Source: Cytospora piceicola (taxonomy: Eukaryota > Ascomycota > Sordariomycetes > Diaporthales > Cytosporaceae). Taken from it: DNA of 64,000 nucleotides. Made by a program: the position numbers and the translations under genes. Shown piece by piece: positions 36,945-48,387 of this stretch; positions within the stretch are counted from its first letter, which is position 1, and each line of letters begins with the position of its first letter. The notes beneath the pieces are model-generated. The model saw nothing but the letters and a program-made list of their open reading frames with translations, searched no databases and was not told the DNA's origin. The stretch lies in contig JALQBC010000001.1 in the NCBI GenBank assembly GCA_023375675.1, positions 2,170,001 through 2,234,000 on the forward strand. Direction: 5' to 3'.

Positions 36945-38830
36945 ATGGCAAAGCCTATCACGACTGTTGATCTCCCCAGTACGGGCTCGGCTTATTTCGC
37001 CCCAGCAACGGTATCATCTCCTGGGACTACCCTCATCCACGTGGCCGGGCAAGTCGGAGCAGCTCAGGATGGCCACGTTCCGGCCGACTACGAGTCCCAA
37101 GTACACCTCGCTCTCCTGAATCTCAAGCAGGTCATCCTCGTAGCCGGCGCATCTGTCAGCGACATCGCTAAGCTGACGATCTATGTCGTTGATTACGACC
37201 CAGACACACGGAAACATGTCCGCCACGTCAAGAAGTTCCTGGGTGGGCACAGACCGGCCATCACCTTGGTCCCTGTCCAGCAGCTTGCCCAGCCGGGCTG
37301 GCTTTTTGAGGTAGATGCCGTCGTTGCCGCAAAAGCCCCTGGACCTTTACCGTTGCCCTCCAAATTAGTTATGAAACAGGCTGATGTGGTGATCATTGGT
37401 GCCGGGCTTGCTGGTCTGGCAGCTGCCGAGGAGGTTATTCGGGCGGGTCTCAGCTGTGTTGTTCTCGAAGCCCGGGACAGGGTCGGGGGAAAGACGTGGA
37501 GTCAGCCTCTCACCAAGGGAGACGGCATCATAGACTTGGGAGCGGCATGGATCAATGACACCAACCAGAGTCGTATGATTGCTCTGGCGCGGAGGTTTGG
37601 GGCGGACCTAATCGAGCAGAACACCACTGGGCAATGTGTCTTACAGGATTTTGAGGGCAACTGCTCAACCTTCGCGTATGGAGAGTTGCCAAAGGTTAGC
37701 ATACGGCCCGAGTCGTCACTTAGTCACAAGAAGACAGAGATACTGACCTCGTAATACAGTTCGACGCCACCACGGCTCAGAATGTCGCCGAGATCCGTGA
37801 TCTCTGCGAAGCACATTGCCAGACTCTTGACGTCTTCAACCCTCAAGATACTTCCCTAGATTCACTCACCTTCGAAGCCTACTTGCTCGGTCGAGGAGCG
37901 AGCAAGACGGCCCTAGCCACAGCCTCACTCTGGACTCGCGCCATGCTAGGCCAAGAGCCCTCTGATATTTCTGCCCTGTTTTTCCTGAACTACTGCAAGA
38001 GCGGCGGTGGTCTGATGCAAATGCGATCAGACCGCAAGCATGGAGGACAGTATCTCCGCGTCACACAGGGAACCCAGCTATTCTCCAAGGGGCTTGCTAA
38101 GGCGTTGCCTAAGGAGGTTTTGCAACTGTCGACTCCAGTGGTCTCAGTTCGACAAACTGGATACCAAAGAGTGGAGTTACAAACTGCCACTGGACAGACT
38201 TACTTGGCCCGAAAAGTGATCTCTTCGGTCCCGAGCCCCGTGTTGAAGAGCATCTCCTTCTCACCGCCGTTGCCGCCTGCAAAGCGACTCGTGCTCGAGT
38301 CAGCCACCTATGGATATTATACGAAGGTGATGATGGTCTTCAAGTCGCCTTTCTGGGTACACAAGGGCTACTGCGGCCTGACACAATCATTCACTGGACC
38401 GGCCTCAATTATTCGCGACAGCAGTATTCCGAGTCAGGATAAACATGTTTTGACATGCTTCATGGTCGGCGAACCAGGACGTTCCTGGGCGGGTCTCTCG
38501 AGAACGGAGAAGGAGAGCACACTGCTGGAACAGGTTGGCATGCTATTCAAAACTGCGTCTGGTGAGGTCAAGAATGACTTCGTGGAGATGATGATGTACG
38601 AGTGGACTAGTGACGAGTATGCAGGATGGGGATGTCCGTGTACTTCATTGCCCCCAGGGGTTCTGGACACCGTCGGTAGCACTCTTCGTGAGCCTGTGGA
38701 CAACATCCACTTTGTTGGCACAGAAACAGCGGGAGAATGGAAGGGGTATATGGAAGGTGCTGTGAGGAGTGGTGAGCGCGGGGCCGCGGAAGTCATCTCA
38801 ATATTGAAGGAGACTTCTGCAAAACTGTAA
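36945..38830 (+). CDS. RidA/YjgF-flavin amine oxidase fusion
   Basis: Exons 36945-37694 and 37760-38830 (65 nt intron, phase 0) give 606 residues. Residues 1 to about 130 form a complete RidA/YjgF/YER057c domain: LIHVAGQVGAAQDGHV, then KLTIYVVDY and RPAITLVPVQQLAQPGWLFEVDAVV. RidA proteins hydrolyse reactive enamines/imines; the usual catalytic Arg aligns with RPAIT. From Met143 a flavin monoamine oxidase begins with the dinucleotide motif VVIIGAGLAGLAAAEEV, then LEARDRVGGKTWSQ, DLGAAWIN and the C-terminal FAD block FVGTETAGEWKGYMEGAVRSGE. An amine oxidase makes imines, the substrate class of RidA, so one chain may couple oxidation with imine hydrolysis. The amine is unknown. No signal peptide; residues near the flavin were not checked for covalent attachment. 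Converges on the P450 with 122 bases between stops. Confidence 0.9.
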
Positions 38831-38952
38831 ACACCAGTGGGAGATGTATAAACCATACTGCACTGCTGATCACACTCTTCTTTTCCGCCATCATCTGTAA
38901 GAGGAATGAGAAAATGATAGCGCTCCAGAGTTCAGGCCGACCCCGAGTGCTC

Positions 38953-40791
38953 CTATTTCACTCCCTCCCCAAACATCTTCATAGCCACATCGTTCCGCTG
39001 GTAGAATGTAGACATCCTATACTTTGATTCACTGCGGTATTGCTCCAGGTCTCGAAGAGCTTGTTTACCTTCACGTATGATAGTCTGTCGGATATCAGCA
39101 GACCTCGGCTCGATGCTGCAATCGAATGGTCGAGGGCGCATGTTGAGGCCGTTTCTATGTCCATGTAAGCTCGATCAACTATCAGGCGTAGCTTCAATTC
39201 ACTCACGTGTAGTTGAAGATATCCACCTCCACAATGCCACCGTCAGACCGTCTCTTCTTCTGGATATGAAACCCCCAAAGCAGTCTCGCGACTGTAACCC
39301 AGGTACCCTGCTCGGCCAGTGCTTGACCGGAGCAAACTCTCCTACCCCAACCAAAAGTCATGTACCCCTTATCTCCTGGAAAAGGTCTGCTGTCTGGGTC
39401 GCCAGGAAAGTACCTTTTGGGGTTGAAACGATCGGGATCCGGGAACTCTCGTTCATTGTGGTGGATCGCCCAGACGTTACCCTGGACCCACGTCCCTTTT
39501 GGGATCAACCAGCCCTCATAAACATCATCCTGTGTGGGAGAGTGCGGCTGACCGCCAATGATAGCAACAGACCGCCACCGCAGCACCTCCTTGACGAAGG
39601 CATTCACGTAAGGCAAACTAGGCTGGTCGTCGAAGTGTGGACTCCTGTGTGGTCCCACCACGCGGTCAAGCTCCTCGCACGCAGGTACCAGTGTCTCTGG
39701 AAACGCACAGCAGGCAAGTATGAACGTGATGAGTGTACTGCTGCTAGTATCGCTACCCGCACCGAAGAGGTTGCCGCTGAGAGACGATATCTCATCCTCG
39801 TCGAGGTTATACTTGTTTCTCTCCGCGAAGAGATGCTTGACGAAGGAGTCTTCGTGACCGGGCTTTTTGTGTGCTTCATCAGCCAATGCGTAGAAGAATC
39901 CCGAAGACCTCTTACGCCCTAAGCCATGTTTCCAAGGGGAAATTGCGTTGGGGAACTTGGCCAGGAAAGGGAACGTCTCCATAAGCATGGGGAATGTCTT
40001 GCCCGGGACGTTCAGTTCTGCTGCTAGTTGCATCACCGCAATCACTAGAACTGTCAGCTGTGTTCGTGTGAAACATCGGAACAGACAGATCGAAACATGT
40101 TAGTAGGATAGCTAATCCTCAAGGCCTTACCTTCTGTGATGATTGGGTCCTCGCTGCGTTCGACCCTCCTGCCAAAGCCGATAATACTTACGACACTCGT
40201 GGCATACCGTTCAAAGTGCTTCACATAGTCTTCGGGACGATTTAGTAATTCTAACGCGACAACCCGGCTCTCGTCATTCTGAAAGTTACGATACTTCCGT
40301 ACCTGTTGGACGCCGACCGCATAGTGCATTAATCTCCTATGCACACGCCATCTCTCGCGTTGCTCAGGGGTCCAGGTGTACATGTTGACGAGATTGGACT
40401 GTCCCGACCCCAATTCCGCGAAAACCAGCATTCTTGGGCGGGAGGAGTAGATGCCAGCTCTCTTCTCAAATATTTCCGATGCTGCCCAGGCATCATTGAT
40501 CCAGACTGTAGGGCTTCTCCCTATCCAGATGGTGATGAGAGGTGCGTTGTACTTCTGTGATAGCTCTTCAAACCACAGCCATGGTTTGTGATCGGGAAGC
40601 ATGAATGTATTTCCAACAATGGGATACGGTAGTGGTCCAGGTGGCTACAAGATGAGTTAGTGCCCCATATGCCAGGGTTAGTAGAGAAAATGTATGAACT
40701 GTACCATCTTCGAACGAAGCAATAACATTCGAGTATAGTCCAATGATATGCTGATGAAGATGGCTGCAAGCACAGTCGCAACAACCGTCAT
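38953..40791 (-). CDS. Cytochrome P450 monooxygenase
   Basis: Microsomal class II P450. Exons 40791-40705, 40644-40131, 40044-39207 and 39154-38953 give 546 residues, all junctions in frame. The start at 40791 opens directly into a membrane anchor (MTVVATVLAAIFISIS); an in-frame ATG at 40863 would add 24 residues. Then come the hinge PPGPLPYPIVGN, I-helix GAGSDTSSST, K-helix ExxR in KEVLRWR (about 353), PERF-like DPDRFNPKRYF, and heme loop FGWGRRVCSGQALAE with the Cys near 440. The hinge and heme loop resemble the OrdA-like (CYP64-type) clan of fungal secondary-metabolite P450s. The substrate cannot be predicted. It lies tail-to-tail with the RidA-oxidase fusion and head-to-tail with the membrane-protein-like frame behind it. 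Confidence 0.92.
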
Positions 40792-40884
40792 TTTGGACGT
40801 CTTTTGGATGCTATCCTGGTGACCAGTAGGGCCGATCAGATCGTCGAACTTGTTGGTAAGCATGACGAATTAAGCGGGAAGACT

Positions 40885-41525
40885 TCAGGTGAGGTCTTGC
40901 AGAGATTCGCGTATTACTTCTCGCACTGGGGAGAGAACTTCCCGTTCTCCGGATCTCGCCTCGCTGAGCAGTGACTGTTGCTCGGGTGAACACAAGTCAG
41001 AAGGTGGATCTCTGGAAGAGAATAAAATTATGAGGTAGGGAGGAAGCTTGTCGAGAATCCCCGCGCAGTGGCATAGTCTGATCACGGAGTACGAGCAGAT
41101 GAGTAACTGAATATGTAATGGTGAATTCAAGTGGGTTGCATACCTATGTATAAGTAAATGTTCAGCTCCCAATAACTCCAGAACGCAAGACTCGGAGGAA
41201 CTTTATACTCGGCAACCTTGAAGACCATCAGAGTCATTGACCATGAGATCAGATGGCTGTACCCCGCAGTGTCTTGCTGTCGGCAAATGGAGTATATGTT
41301 GAATACTAGCTTCATTGCTCCTATGTTGGCGAAGCTGGGGAGATTCAGCTTCGGGATCTGCCCCCCAAACCAACCGCGGCGCCCCGCGAAAATGCCTTCA
41401 AAGACAGGTCCATCATGCACATGTGCATATTCTTCTATAATAGGTGGGTCTATACACTGCGCGCTGTGTGCATGGACAGATGATTCGTGTAGATCGTTTT
41501 TAGGGGATTTTGGAATGTGGTTCAC
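40885..41525 (-). CDS. Possible small membrane protein gene or remnant
   Basis: Minus-strand frame 41525-41144 joins in phase across a 134 nt intron (GTATGC donor, CCAGAG acceptor) to 41009-40885, giving up to 168 residues. The first ATG in frame lies well inside (MKLVFNIYSICRQQDTAGYS), so either a 5' exon is missing here or the gene is truncated. Hydrophobic segments around SHLISWSMTLMVF and LAFWSYWELNIYLYI suggest two or more membrane helices, followed by a charged tail ending REVIRESLQDLT. The K-x-x-D/S-T-x-G-x-S pattern faintly recalls PQ-loop transporters. It sits immediately upstream of the P450 and may be part of the same accessory group. It may also be a pseudogene. Confidence 0.35.
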
Positions 41526-41824
41526 CTCTGAGGTACATAGTTCATCTCACAACGCACCGTGCTCCTCAAAGAGATTCAGGCAGTCAAGTCATGATGACTT
41601 GGTAGTAGTTCAAGCTGCTAGTACAGGGAAGGGAGAACGATGACATTCAATGAGCAGTGTCACTGGATACGTACTACTTGCATTGGTGTAGTACAGAAAT
41701 CTTCAGGGAATATCCGGAGTTTAGATAGGGCTTCTTTGCGTCACGTCCACGAAGTATTCGCCATGCAGGCCAGAGATATCCCTAAGCCTCGATATTCTCT
41801 CGCTAGGCCTTATCCTCACGAGGG

Positions 41825-42908
41825 TCATCTGATTGTCAATCCACGTGAGATCCTTTCCGAATACCGCTTCTTGATAGGAAGCGTACTGTTGACCCGTTCA
41901 CAAGTCCCTAGAAGACCCCCCTCCAAACGGCTCGTCGTGTTGACTATAAAGTCTTGGAAAGGTGACGACCCACACTTTACTCCAAGAATAAATGCCTTGG
42001 AAAATACATCCGCCAGCCATGGGGAGGTGTGAGTGTAATCCATGGGGAAGTTGGCGTCCGCAGCCCTCTTCCCCATGAGCTTGAGAGCCTGTGCGCTATA
42101 GTCCCCATGATTTACATAGTATATGCCATTGCTTGGCCCACCGAGTGAGTTTACGGTGTACCAAGTGTACCATTCATAAATGGTAGGCACCCACGAGTAG
42201 GTGCCATTGTCGTTATCATAAGGGTTCGTGGGCGTCTGTGAGGAGATGATCACTCGAGCGCCGAGGGAGAGGAAGATGGAGCTGGCGTTGCGCAGATAGG
42301 TCACGTATGTCTGGACAAATTCAGTTTGGTTGCTGGCCGCCATGTCAGCTTCAAGGATATTGGGATAGTCACGCTGGACAGCATATGATTTGAGCCAGAA
42401 CTCACCTGTCAGAGACTGGGCAGATTTCACTGCCCATGCCTGGACAGTCAACTCGGTCTTTTGTGTCATTTGCCGGATCAGCAGCTAAGTCAACCGTCAG
42501 CAAAACACTCAATCTAGCTCCTATAAACATGCACCTACGGCCATCGTTGTGGCCAAATTCGATTACTGCCCAGTCTCCGGGCTGGACTTTGTCAAAAATG
42601 TTCTGGAAACGCCCCTCTCGAGTAAACGTCCTCGCACTTCTACCAGCATATGCAGAGTTATTGACTATCATTCTTGATGCGTCGAGAGAGTATGGCAGGA
42701 ACTGGCCCCATCCCTCTGTTCCATTGTGACCTCCGCCCGGGGCCATAGTACTATCACCACATAACCAGACTGTGTTTGGCCCTGTTGTCTAAAACTAAGT
42801 AAGACTATGTCGTTCGGATCGTCAATACAAACTTGTCTTGGAACTCACCCTCGCCGGTACTCCTGTGACCGCGTACAGAAAGCCGATTAATCGGATGAAG
42901 AGCTTCAT
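41825..42908 (-). CDS. Secreted rhamnogalacturonan acetylesterase (CE12, SGNH)
   Basis: Removes acetyl groups from the rhamnogalacturonan I backbone of pectin. Exons 42908-42849, 42788-42539, 42484-42406 and 42332-41825 give 298 residues. The first exon is a signal peptide (MKLFIRLIGFLYAVTG). SGNH-fold residues are visible: the nucleophile Ser in LCGDSTM, the block AYAGRSARTFTREGRF, Asn in FGHNDG, and the Asp/His pair in DYTHTSP. RTDC-like DRVDCPGMGSEIC and the late Cys residues match the disulfides of the Aspergillus enzyme. The two middle introns are short and keep frame only with donors GTAGGT and GTGAGT; the third joins CPVSDSNQTEFV, matching the family. Slightly longer than the Aspergillus enzyme because of a C-terminal extension after LLGTC. 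Confidence 0.9.
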
Positions 42909-44301
42909 TGTGGGATTACGAGATAGTGACAACGAGGGTGAGATTTACGGACTGCATCAGATTTTCTCTGAATACTAAGGATTTTGAAAGGAAGTTCTAC
43001 CACCAGTATTCCAAGTAAGGGGACGCAAGTGGGTAGATCCCTTAACAATGCGCTTCGGTGCCAGCTAACCCGAAATCTGTTACGAAAGATCGGCCCAACG
43101 GGATAATTTCTCGAGCTCGGTATCAAGTGAATGCTTGAATAGAAATGTATGGTCGCGTGTTTGTTTTGCCGTTTACGGGTCGGGCGGCGTACTTAAAAAG
43201 CATGATAAGGGGTAGCGATCCTGCGAGGTTTTAACCGCTCGGAGAACGAAATGTCCAGGATTAATCCGTACCTATATGCGCCATCTCTCTCTCTCTTTTT
43301 CTTTGGGGAACTTGGTGTTTCCGCCTCAAATACAGAGCAATTCTGACGGCTCCCTTGAACAGCCATGGGACTCTCAACGAACTGTCGGAGTCCCCACACC
43401 TTTCTTGTTAGCTAAGTACAGCTTCATGGGTCTCGGGAGTGCATTTCAGTTGTTGGCTTCACCATCGGTAATGGGAGGCGATCCGGGGCAGCATACAGAG
43501 AAAAGCCCCTAGGAAGATGCTACTCTTCCTAGAGCTAACCAGACCCAGGTAAATGTCACCTGAGGGCATAGCGGAATCTACGCTGACCTTTGACTTGAGA
43601 GCTCAGTATTTTTCGGGGAACTTATAGGCGGCAAGCGGTAAGCTGCTCACGGATAAGGACGGGAAACAAAGTCGACATTTATGCTAATGGGCCAGAAATA
43701 CTCATGCAGTCACATGCTTTCCCCCTTTGTCGTCTTGACTTCTCATTGGGGCCCATCCGCTACTAGGTTCCCAGGCTACCAGGTTACTAGGTTTCCAGGC
43801 CCTTAAGTATATACCAGTAGCAAGTGATTTCACATTGCATTGGCCCTAAGGTTAATTTGGTACTATACATGTATACGCACGATGCAAGTATTCACTGGCC
43901 TGAGGCTACAGTGTCGCGTCATCAGTGAACACATGTGCACTGTGGCTAATATACTCACTTCCGTGGGATAACTTGGAGTGCATTATAGCACCCCAGTCAA
44001 GTAATTGTGGTTCGTACTGTTCCTGAGAAGAGCCTCAACACAGGAACCGGCTCGAAGTTGCGCCATGACTTGTCGAAATCACTCCACATTGTTAAACTAG
44101 ACCACGGAATAAAGGCCTGAATCACCTATGTAGATTGGAAAGCGCAGGAAGCCCCTGGTATAATTGATGTGTATGAATACGAGGACTTTGATATGTAAAA
44201 AATTCCAGTTCCATATTGGTCCCAAGTTCAGGTACCAAAAGTCGAGTCGTATTTATTTGTGAAAGAAAATGTACCCTAGGGTACTGAGTTCTGTGCCTGC
44301 G
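42909..44301. other. 1.4 kb spacer without a supported gene
   Basis: Contains a run of degenerate ACCAGG/TTCCAGG units at about 43766-43802. Otherwise no coding or RNA signal recognised. Confidence 0.5.
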
Positions 44302-46077
44302 CTAAAATGGAGGCATATCAAACCTGCTGAAGTCCACGGATTCGCCGCTGTCCACCTTCCACACGCCCAGCTCTGCATCATAATTATCTGGCATGTTCAG
44401 AAACTCCTCGAGTTCCTGTTTGCTGACAGGCACATCAACAATGCTTGTATGAAGAGAGTTCCCATACATAGCCTGGCCCTGATCCGGAAGGTATGGCGGA
44501 AGCTGTTGCTGTATAGGAGTGCCCGAGTCTTGTTGGCTTGCCTGATGGGACTTCCGAGGTATTGATGTTGCTGGCATGGTATCTCTCTGGCTGAATGTGG
44601 TGGTGGACCTCCCTGTTTCTGTGAAAGGCTGAGCTATGGCACAGTCCGACGTTGGTCTCTGCCCTCTCTGAGTGAGGAACTTATCGTTTTGGCTTGGGAT
44701 GTTCACTTGGCCACTTAGTCGATCACTGCTCGTCGGGTTGACCTGAGTCTTCCCAAAAAGTCCCGGGCCCAGACTGATGCCGATGGCTTGTTGCATCTCC
44801 TGGTTTGATGGAGCGACAGTATTGTTGGTCCATTGATGAACATCGTTTACCGACAGAAACCTCTGGGTGGTGTTGCTAACGCCAACCCCCTCGATAATCC
44901 CTTGTTCAGTCTGGGTTCCAAATGGGCTCTCCAGTGTCGAAGCAGTCTTTGGAGTGTATTCTTGGGTGAAGGAAGACTCCTTGGTGCTGCGCCCAATGCC
45001 ACCTAGTGCTGGGACATCGAAGTCGTCCGTCACCAAACTCTGGTCAGAGGACGGCTTCTCGAAGCGGTCGGCCAAGAGATCCGTACTCTGCTCGAAATCG
45101 AGGAAACTCTGGTTCACATCGGCTTCTCGGTGGTCTGTCTTTCTTCGCTTGTATACGGGGTTGATACTCGATACTGGTTGAGTTACAGGGCGAGTGCTCT
45201 CAGGGCCGGATGACCAGCGGCTGGTTGACGGGGTGGGCTGATTCGTTGTCTGCCGTATATTCGACGGCACAAATCCGTCTTTCTTTGCAACCTTCGCGAG
45301 CTCGAGATATTGCTTTCGTTTCCCGTTGAGCCTCTTGTTGGAGTTCTTCCGAGCTAATTCTGCTGTAGGGTTCAGAGGCAGACGCTTCGCAAATACCTCA
45401 TCAAAGAGGCTCGAGACCATTGCCTTGCAGTGGTACAAAGAACTTCTGACCGCCTTGAGGCGCTCTGAAAAAGATGAGAACTCTTCCCATGGCCACTCTT
45501 TGCCCCACGAGGGAAGAGAGATCGTCCCGCGGTGGGCATCTCTCGTCTCGATGAGGACTTTCCAGGCCATAAGGTCGAGTTCAAAGGGGCTCAGTCTCTT
45601 GATACGCGCAAGTGGAAGTTTGGCTTGCGGGTCAATGAGAGTTTCCTTGTCCATATTCAACATCGCCTCTACGATCTGTCGAACGAGGTAACGCTGCGCC
45701 TCTGGGTCGGTTGGGAAGTCATCAAGACTGTCGACTGGAGTCTCCCGATCATTGAGTGCCAAGTAGGCCGCCATCTTCATCTGGAAGTCAGACTCGCTGA
45801 ACACGTATGGTTTGTACTGGAACCCAGACTCGGGGATACTCTCTCCCAGGCGTTGTTTTATATTCCCCATCAACCTCTGTTGTACAGTCCGATCGTAACT
45901 GGGGGCAATTGGCGCATTGGCTGACGGGGTCTGCCTTGTCTGGTTGGTAGTTGTATTTCCTGTGCTAGGAGAAACAGTGGACATATTGGAAGCCATGTTG
46001 CTTATACTGTCGAGGGCAGTGGCAGGTGTGAAGTTCCGAGTGGCGTCGAGCATGTTCTGGATTTGTCCTGGTGGCAT
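44302..46077 (-). CDS. Fungal protein of unknown function, 591 residues
   Basis: Single exon from the ATG at 46077. I do not recognise the family. The N-terminal 75 residues are Thr/Asn/Gln-rich and disordered. The segment of about 80-270 is well structured: a helical part with AQRYLVRQIVEAMLNMD, then LSPFELDLMAWKVLIETR, GTISLPSWGKEWPWEEF and HCKAMVSSLFDEVFAKR, ending in LNPTAELARKNSNKRLNGKRK, which looks like a conserved basic motif. The remaining 320 residues are low-complexity Ser/Thr/Gln with scattered aromatic residues and a KRRK cluster (VYKRRKTDH), a possible nuclear signal. The final 40 residues are acidic with hydrophobics (FLNMPDNYDAELGVW), which could be a transactivation-like or interaction segment. 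A nuclear role is inferred only from composition. Confidence 0.75.
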   Translation of the reverse strand: MPPGQIQNMLDATRNFTPATALDSISNMASNMSTVSPSTGNTTTNQTRQTPSANAPIAPSYDRTVQQRLMGNIKQRLGESIPESGFQYKPYVFSESDFQMKMAAYLALNDRETPVDSLDDFPTDPEAQRYLVRQIVEAMLNMDKETLIDPQAKLPLARIKRLSPFELDLMAWKVLIETRDAHRGTISLPSWGKEWPWEEFSSFSERLKAVRSSLYHCKAMVSSLFDEVFAKRLPLNPTAELARKNSNKRLNGKRKQYLELAKVAKKDGFVPSNIRQTTNQPTPSTSRWSSGPESTRPVTQPVSSINPVYKRRKTDHREADVNQSFLDFEQSTDLLADRFEKPSSDQSLVTDDFDVPALGGIGRSTKESSFTQEYTPKTASTLESPFGTQTEQGIIEGVGVSNTTQRFLSVNDVHQWTNNTVAPSNQEMQQAIGISLGPGLFGKTQVNPTSSDRLSGQVNIPSQNDKFLTQRGQRPTSDCAIAQPFTETGRSTTTFSQRDTMPATSIPRKSHQASQQDSGTPIQQQLPPYLPDQGQAMYGNSLHTSIVDVPVSKQELEEFLNMPDNYDAELGVWKVDSGESVDFSRFDMPPF

Positions 46078-47746
46078 CGCTTGGAATGGACTGCTTGGAC
46101 TGGTATATGGTTGAAGAAGATATAGTCAGGTTGATCTGTGTCGCCGAACTGGAGAGTTACCAGTCATTGGTTGTAGATCCAGTGCGCAATGAAGTTGACT
46201 TTGAGACAAGTCGTCAATTGAAATATTCCTGTGGTAATTTATAGGCGAGACCCTGTGATAGAGACATCGGACGACAATGAATCAACGATATTTCTTGGCT
46301 AGGGTTCCTATTGATTTTACCTATTGTCTCTAGTGTGCCTTGTGAAGTGAATCCAGTCTGCTGTCCTAGCTTCAGGCTTCAGACGAAGCCCTAGATAGTC
46401 TTATTGTAAGTGACGTTCACAATACCCTAGGGTAAGTACGACAACACAGTATGGACACGGCTATTGGCCAATGCTGGGAGGACGTTCTGCAACCTTGTGA
46501 CAAAAGTCTGGGGTTATCAGTGATTCGTTGCGTCGAGCCTTCGAAGGCTGGCTGAGTGAAGCACTACTTGAGTGAAACCCTAATTACTTGCTATTCCCTG
46601 GAAATCGTGACTGTCCGTAATCTATGAGTAGTTACTCTGTATGGCCAACCTGATTTGTATTTTCTTTTTTCTTAGAAAAGGGTGATAAATGGGATTTCGT
46701 AGACTTAATTGTTTCTACACGGTGTGTTAGATAGCTATCCCAATCAAGCGGTGATCAGTGAGGCTATCACTAACCCTGAAGTGCTAACCTCACTCCTAGC
46801 TACGATACCCTACTAGCCTACTGTCCTCTTGCTTAGTACCTGCCTGCCCACCTGCCCTCCTACCCTCCTGCTATCCTGCCTTCTCCTCTCTTACCCTCTT
46901 ACCCCCTTATTCTACTACCTTACTTCAGTGAATAGAGATCAAACGTTCGATTCAAGGTCACCTTCAGTGAGATTCCGCGTTAGTACTTACATATATACGG
47001 TAAATAAATTTAAGTACTAAAATATAACAAGAACGGTAGATTGTTATACATAGGTGGTGGTTTAATCCCCGTTACTCTGATGGCTGTGATACAAAAGTCG
47101 GTAGCCAGTCTAGTTGGTAACTTGGGCCATACTGCTGCTATCCCATTATAGAGGCAGGACTTCGAAACCCACTTGGTCAATCAATATAAGCGTATATCTA
47201 GATCCACATATAACAATTCATCAACTATACCGCGTACTGGTAGGACGCAAAGGGAATCACAGTGACCTTTACGGAGGAAACGGAAGACCTTGCTAACCTA
47301 ATAATGGCCTGGTTTCTGAGTAAGTTCTCATATGAAAGCCCTCTATACCAAGGTTAAAAAGAGCGTGTTGGCTACATATGTAAGAGCGTATTCCGTGGCC
47401 TATCGATTGAGTCACAGACAACAAGACGAGCTTTTACGTGAAATGAAATGATATGCATGTGGGCAGTGGGCATACAGAAGCATTACAGAAATACACACTC
47501 AATAGTACATTGTATGATGATGTTTTCATTGAATACCCAGGTTAGTCCTCAAAGTATTGTCCCGTATCCAACCGTAATGTTGTGCTCCCAATCCGTTGCC
47601 CGGGTCCGAAGACATCCTGGCCAAGTCTGCACTTTGACCCAAACCCATAACGCCTGCCAATGATTCCAGGTCCAAACGAGGACCGACCAGTCTTTCAACT
47701 CCCCTCTCAGTCGTTGCCAAAATTCTTCCCATTTGCAGCTCACGGC
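46078..47746. other. 1.7 kb AT-rich spacer
   Basis: Includes a polypyrimidine C/T tract at about 46828-46925 made of degenerate CCTGCC/CCTCCT/TACCC units. A B-box-like GTTCGATTC near 46950 has no A-box partner, so no tRNA is called. No gene supported. Confidence 0.5.
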
Positions 47747-48176
47747 CTATTCCTGCCCCTGTTGGTTCTCGTACATGGCCATCGCCCTCTCAATGTCCGC
47801 CAAGCTGGTCTTCTCCCCATATGCATCCATCAGCATGGCATTTCTCCTCCTGCGGTTCAGCTCTTGTCTCTCCATGTCGGAATTCCGTGCATGGTATTGC
47901 TCGATCCGGTTGCGCCTGTATGCGGACACACCGTACCCTGCAAAGACGCATATTAATTCCTGGAACAATGTTACTTTGACTTTTCCTTCCTCAAGTTGGC
48001 GACGAACCTATGCACACCAGTGTGAATATTGTAGGCACCCATCTGACTGCACCCAGTCCCCTGTGTGAAGCTGCCGCTGCTGCCGATGATGTTGCTGCTG
48101 CTGAGTGTCGGGCCATGATTGGGGGATAGACTCGGGCTGAGGCAGAGATAGCACGTCTTGCTGCTGTTACTAGCAT
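47747..48176 (-). CDS. Small mitochondrial single-pass membrane protein
   Basis: Exons 48176-48008 and 47937-47747 give 119 residues (GTTCGT donor, TTGCAG acceptor, phase 1). The ATG at 48176 opens MLVTAARRAISASARVYPP, an Arg/Ala/Ser-rich acid-free presequence typical of mitochondrial import; an internal Met at 48116 would give 99 residues without it. An Ala-rich stretch is followed by one membrane helix, WVPTIFTLVCIGYGVSAY, whose end is formed by the splice junction. The rest is a charged helix (RRNRIEQYHARNSDMERQE) ending in MDAYGEKTSLADIERAM. This looks like a conserved small inner-membrane protein of fungi, possibly an accessory subunit or assembly protein, but I cannot name the family. 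Confidence 0.72.
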
Positions 48177-48357
48177 CGCTGTGAAGTTGTGGTGGTTGCT
48201 TGTGGTGGGTGTGGGGGCGTGTTGAATGTTTTATTTTGGTTGGACAAATTCGCTACAGAAGGCGTGGGTGATCGTATTTATGGATTGTGTGGTGTGTATG
48301 ATGTTGAGATTGATTGAGGTTGTGTTTATTGAAGATGAAGTATGTCTTGTAAGTCAG

Positions 48358-48387
48358 GATGGGGCAGGACGGGGCAAGACGGGGCAG
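48358..48387. repeat. Tandem repeat, unit GACGGGGCAA
   Basis: Three near copies of a G-rich 10-base unit. Confidence 0.8.

Noticed and set aside
46940..46965. B-box-like GTTCGATTC
   Set aside because: No A-box or cloverleaf upstream; the preceding sequence is a pyrimidine tract.
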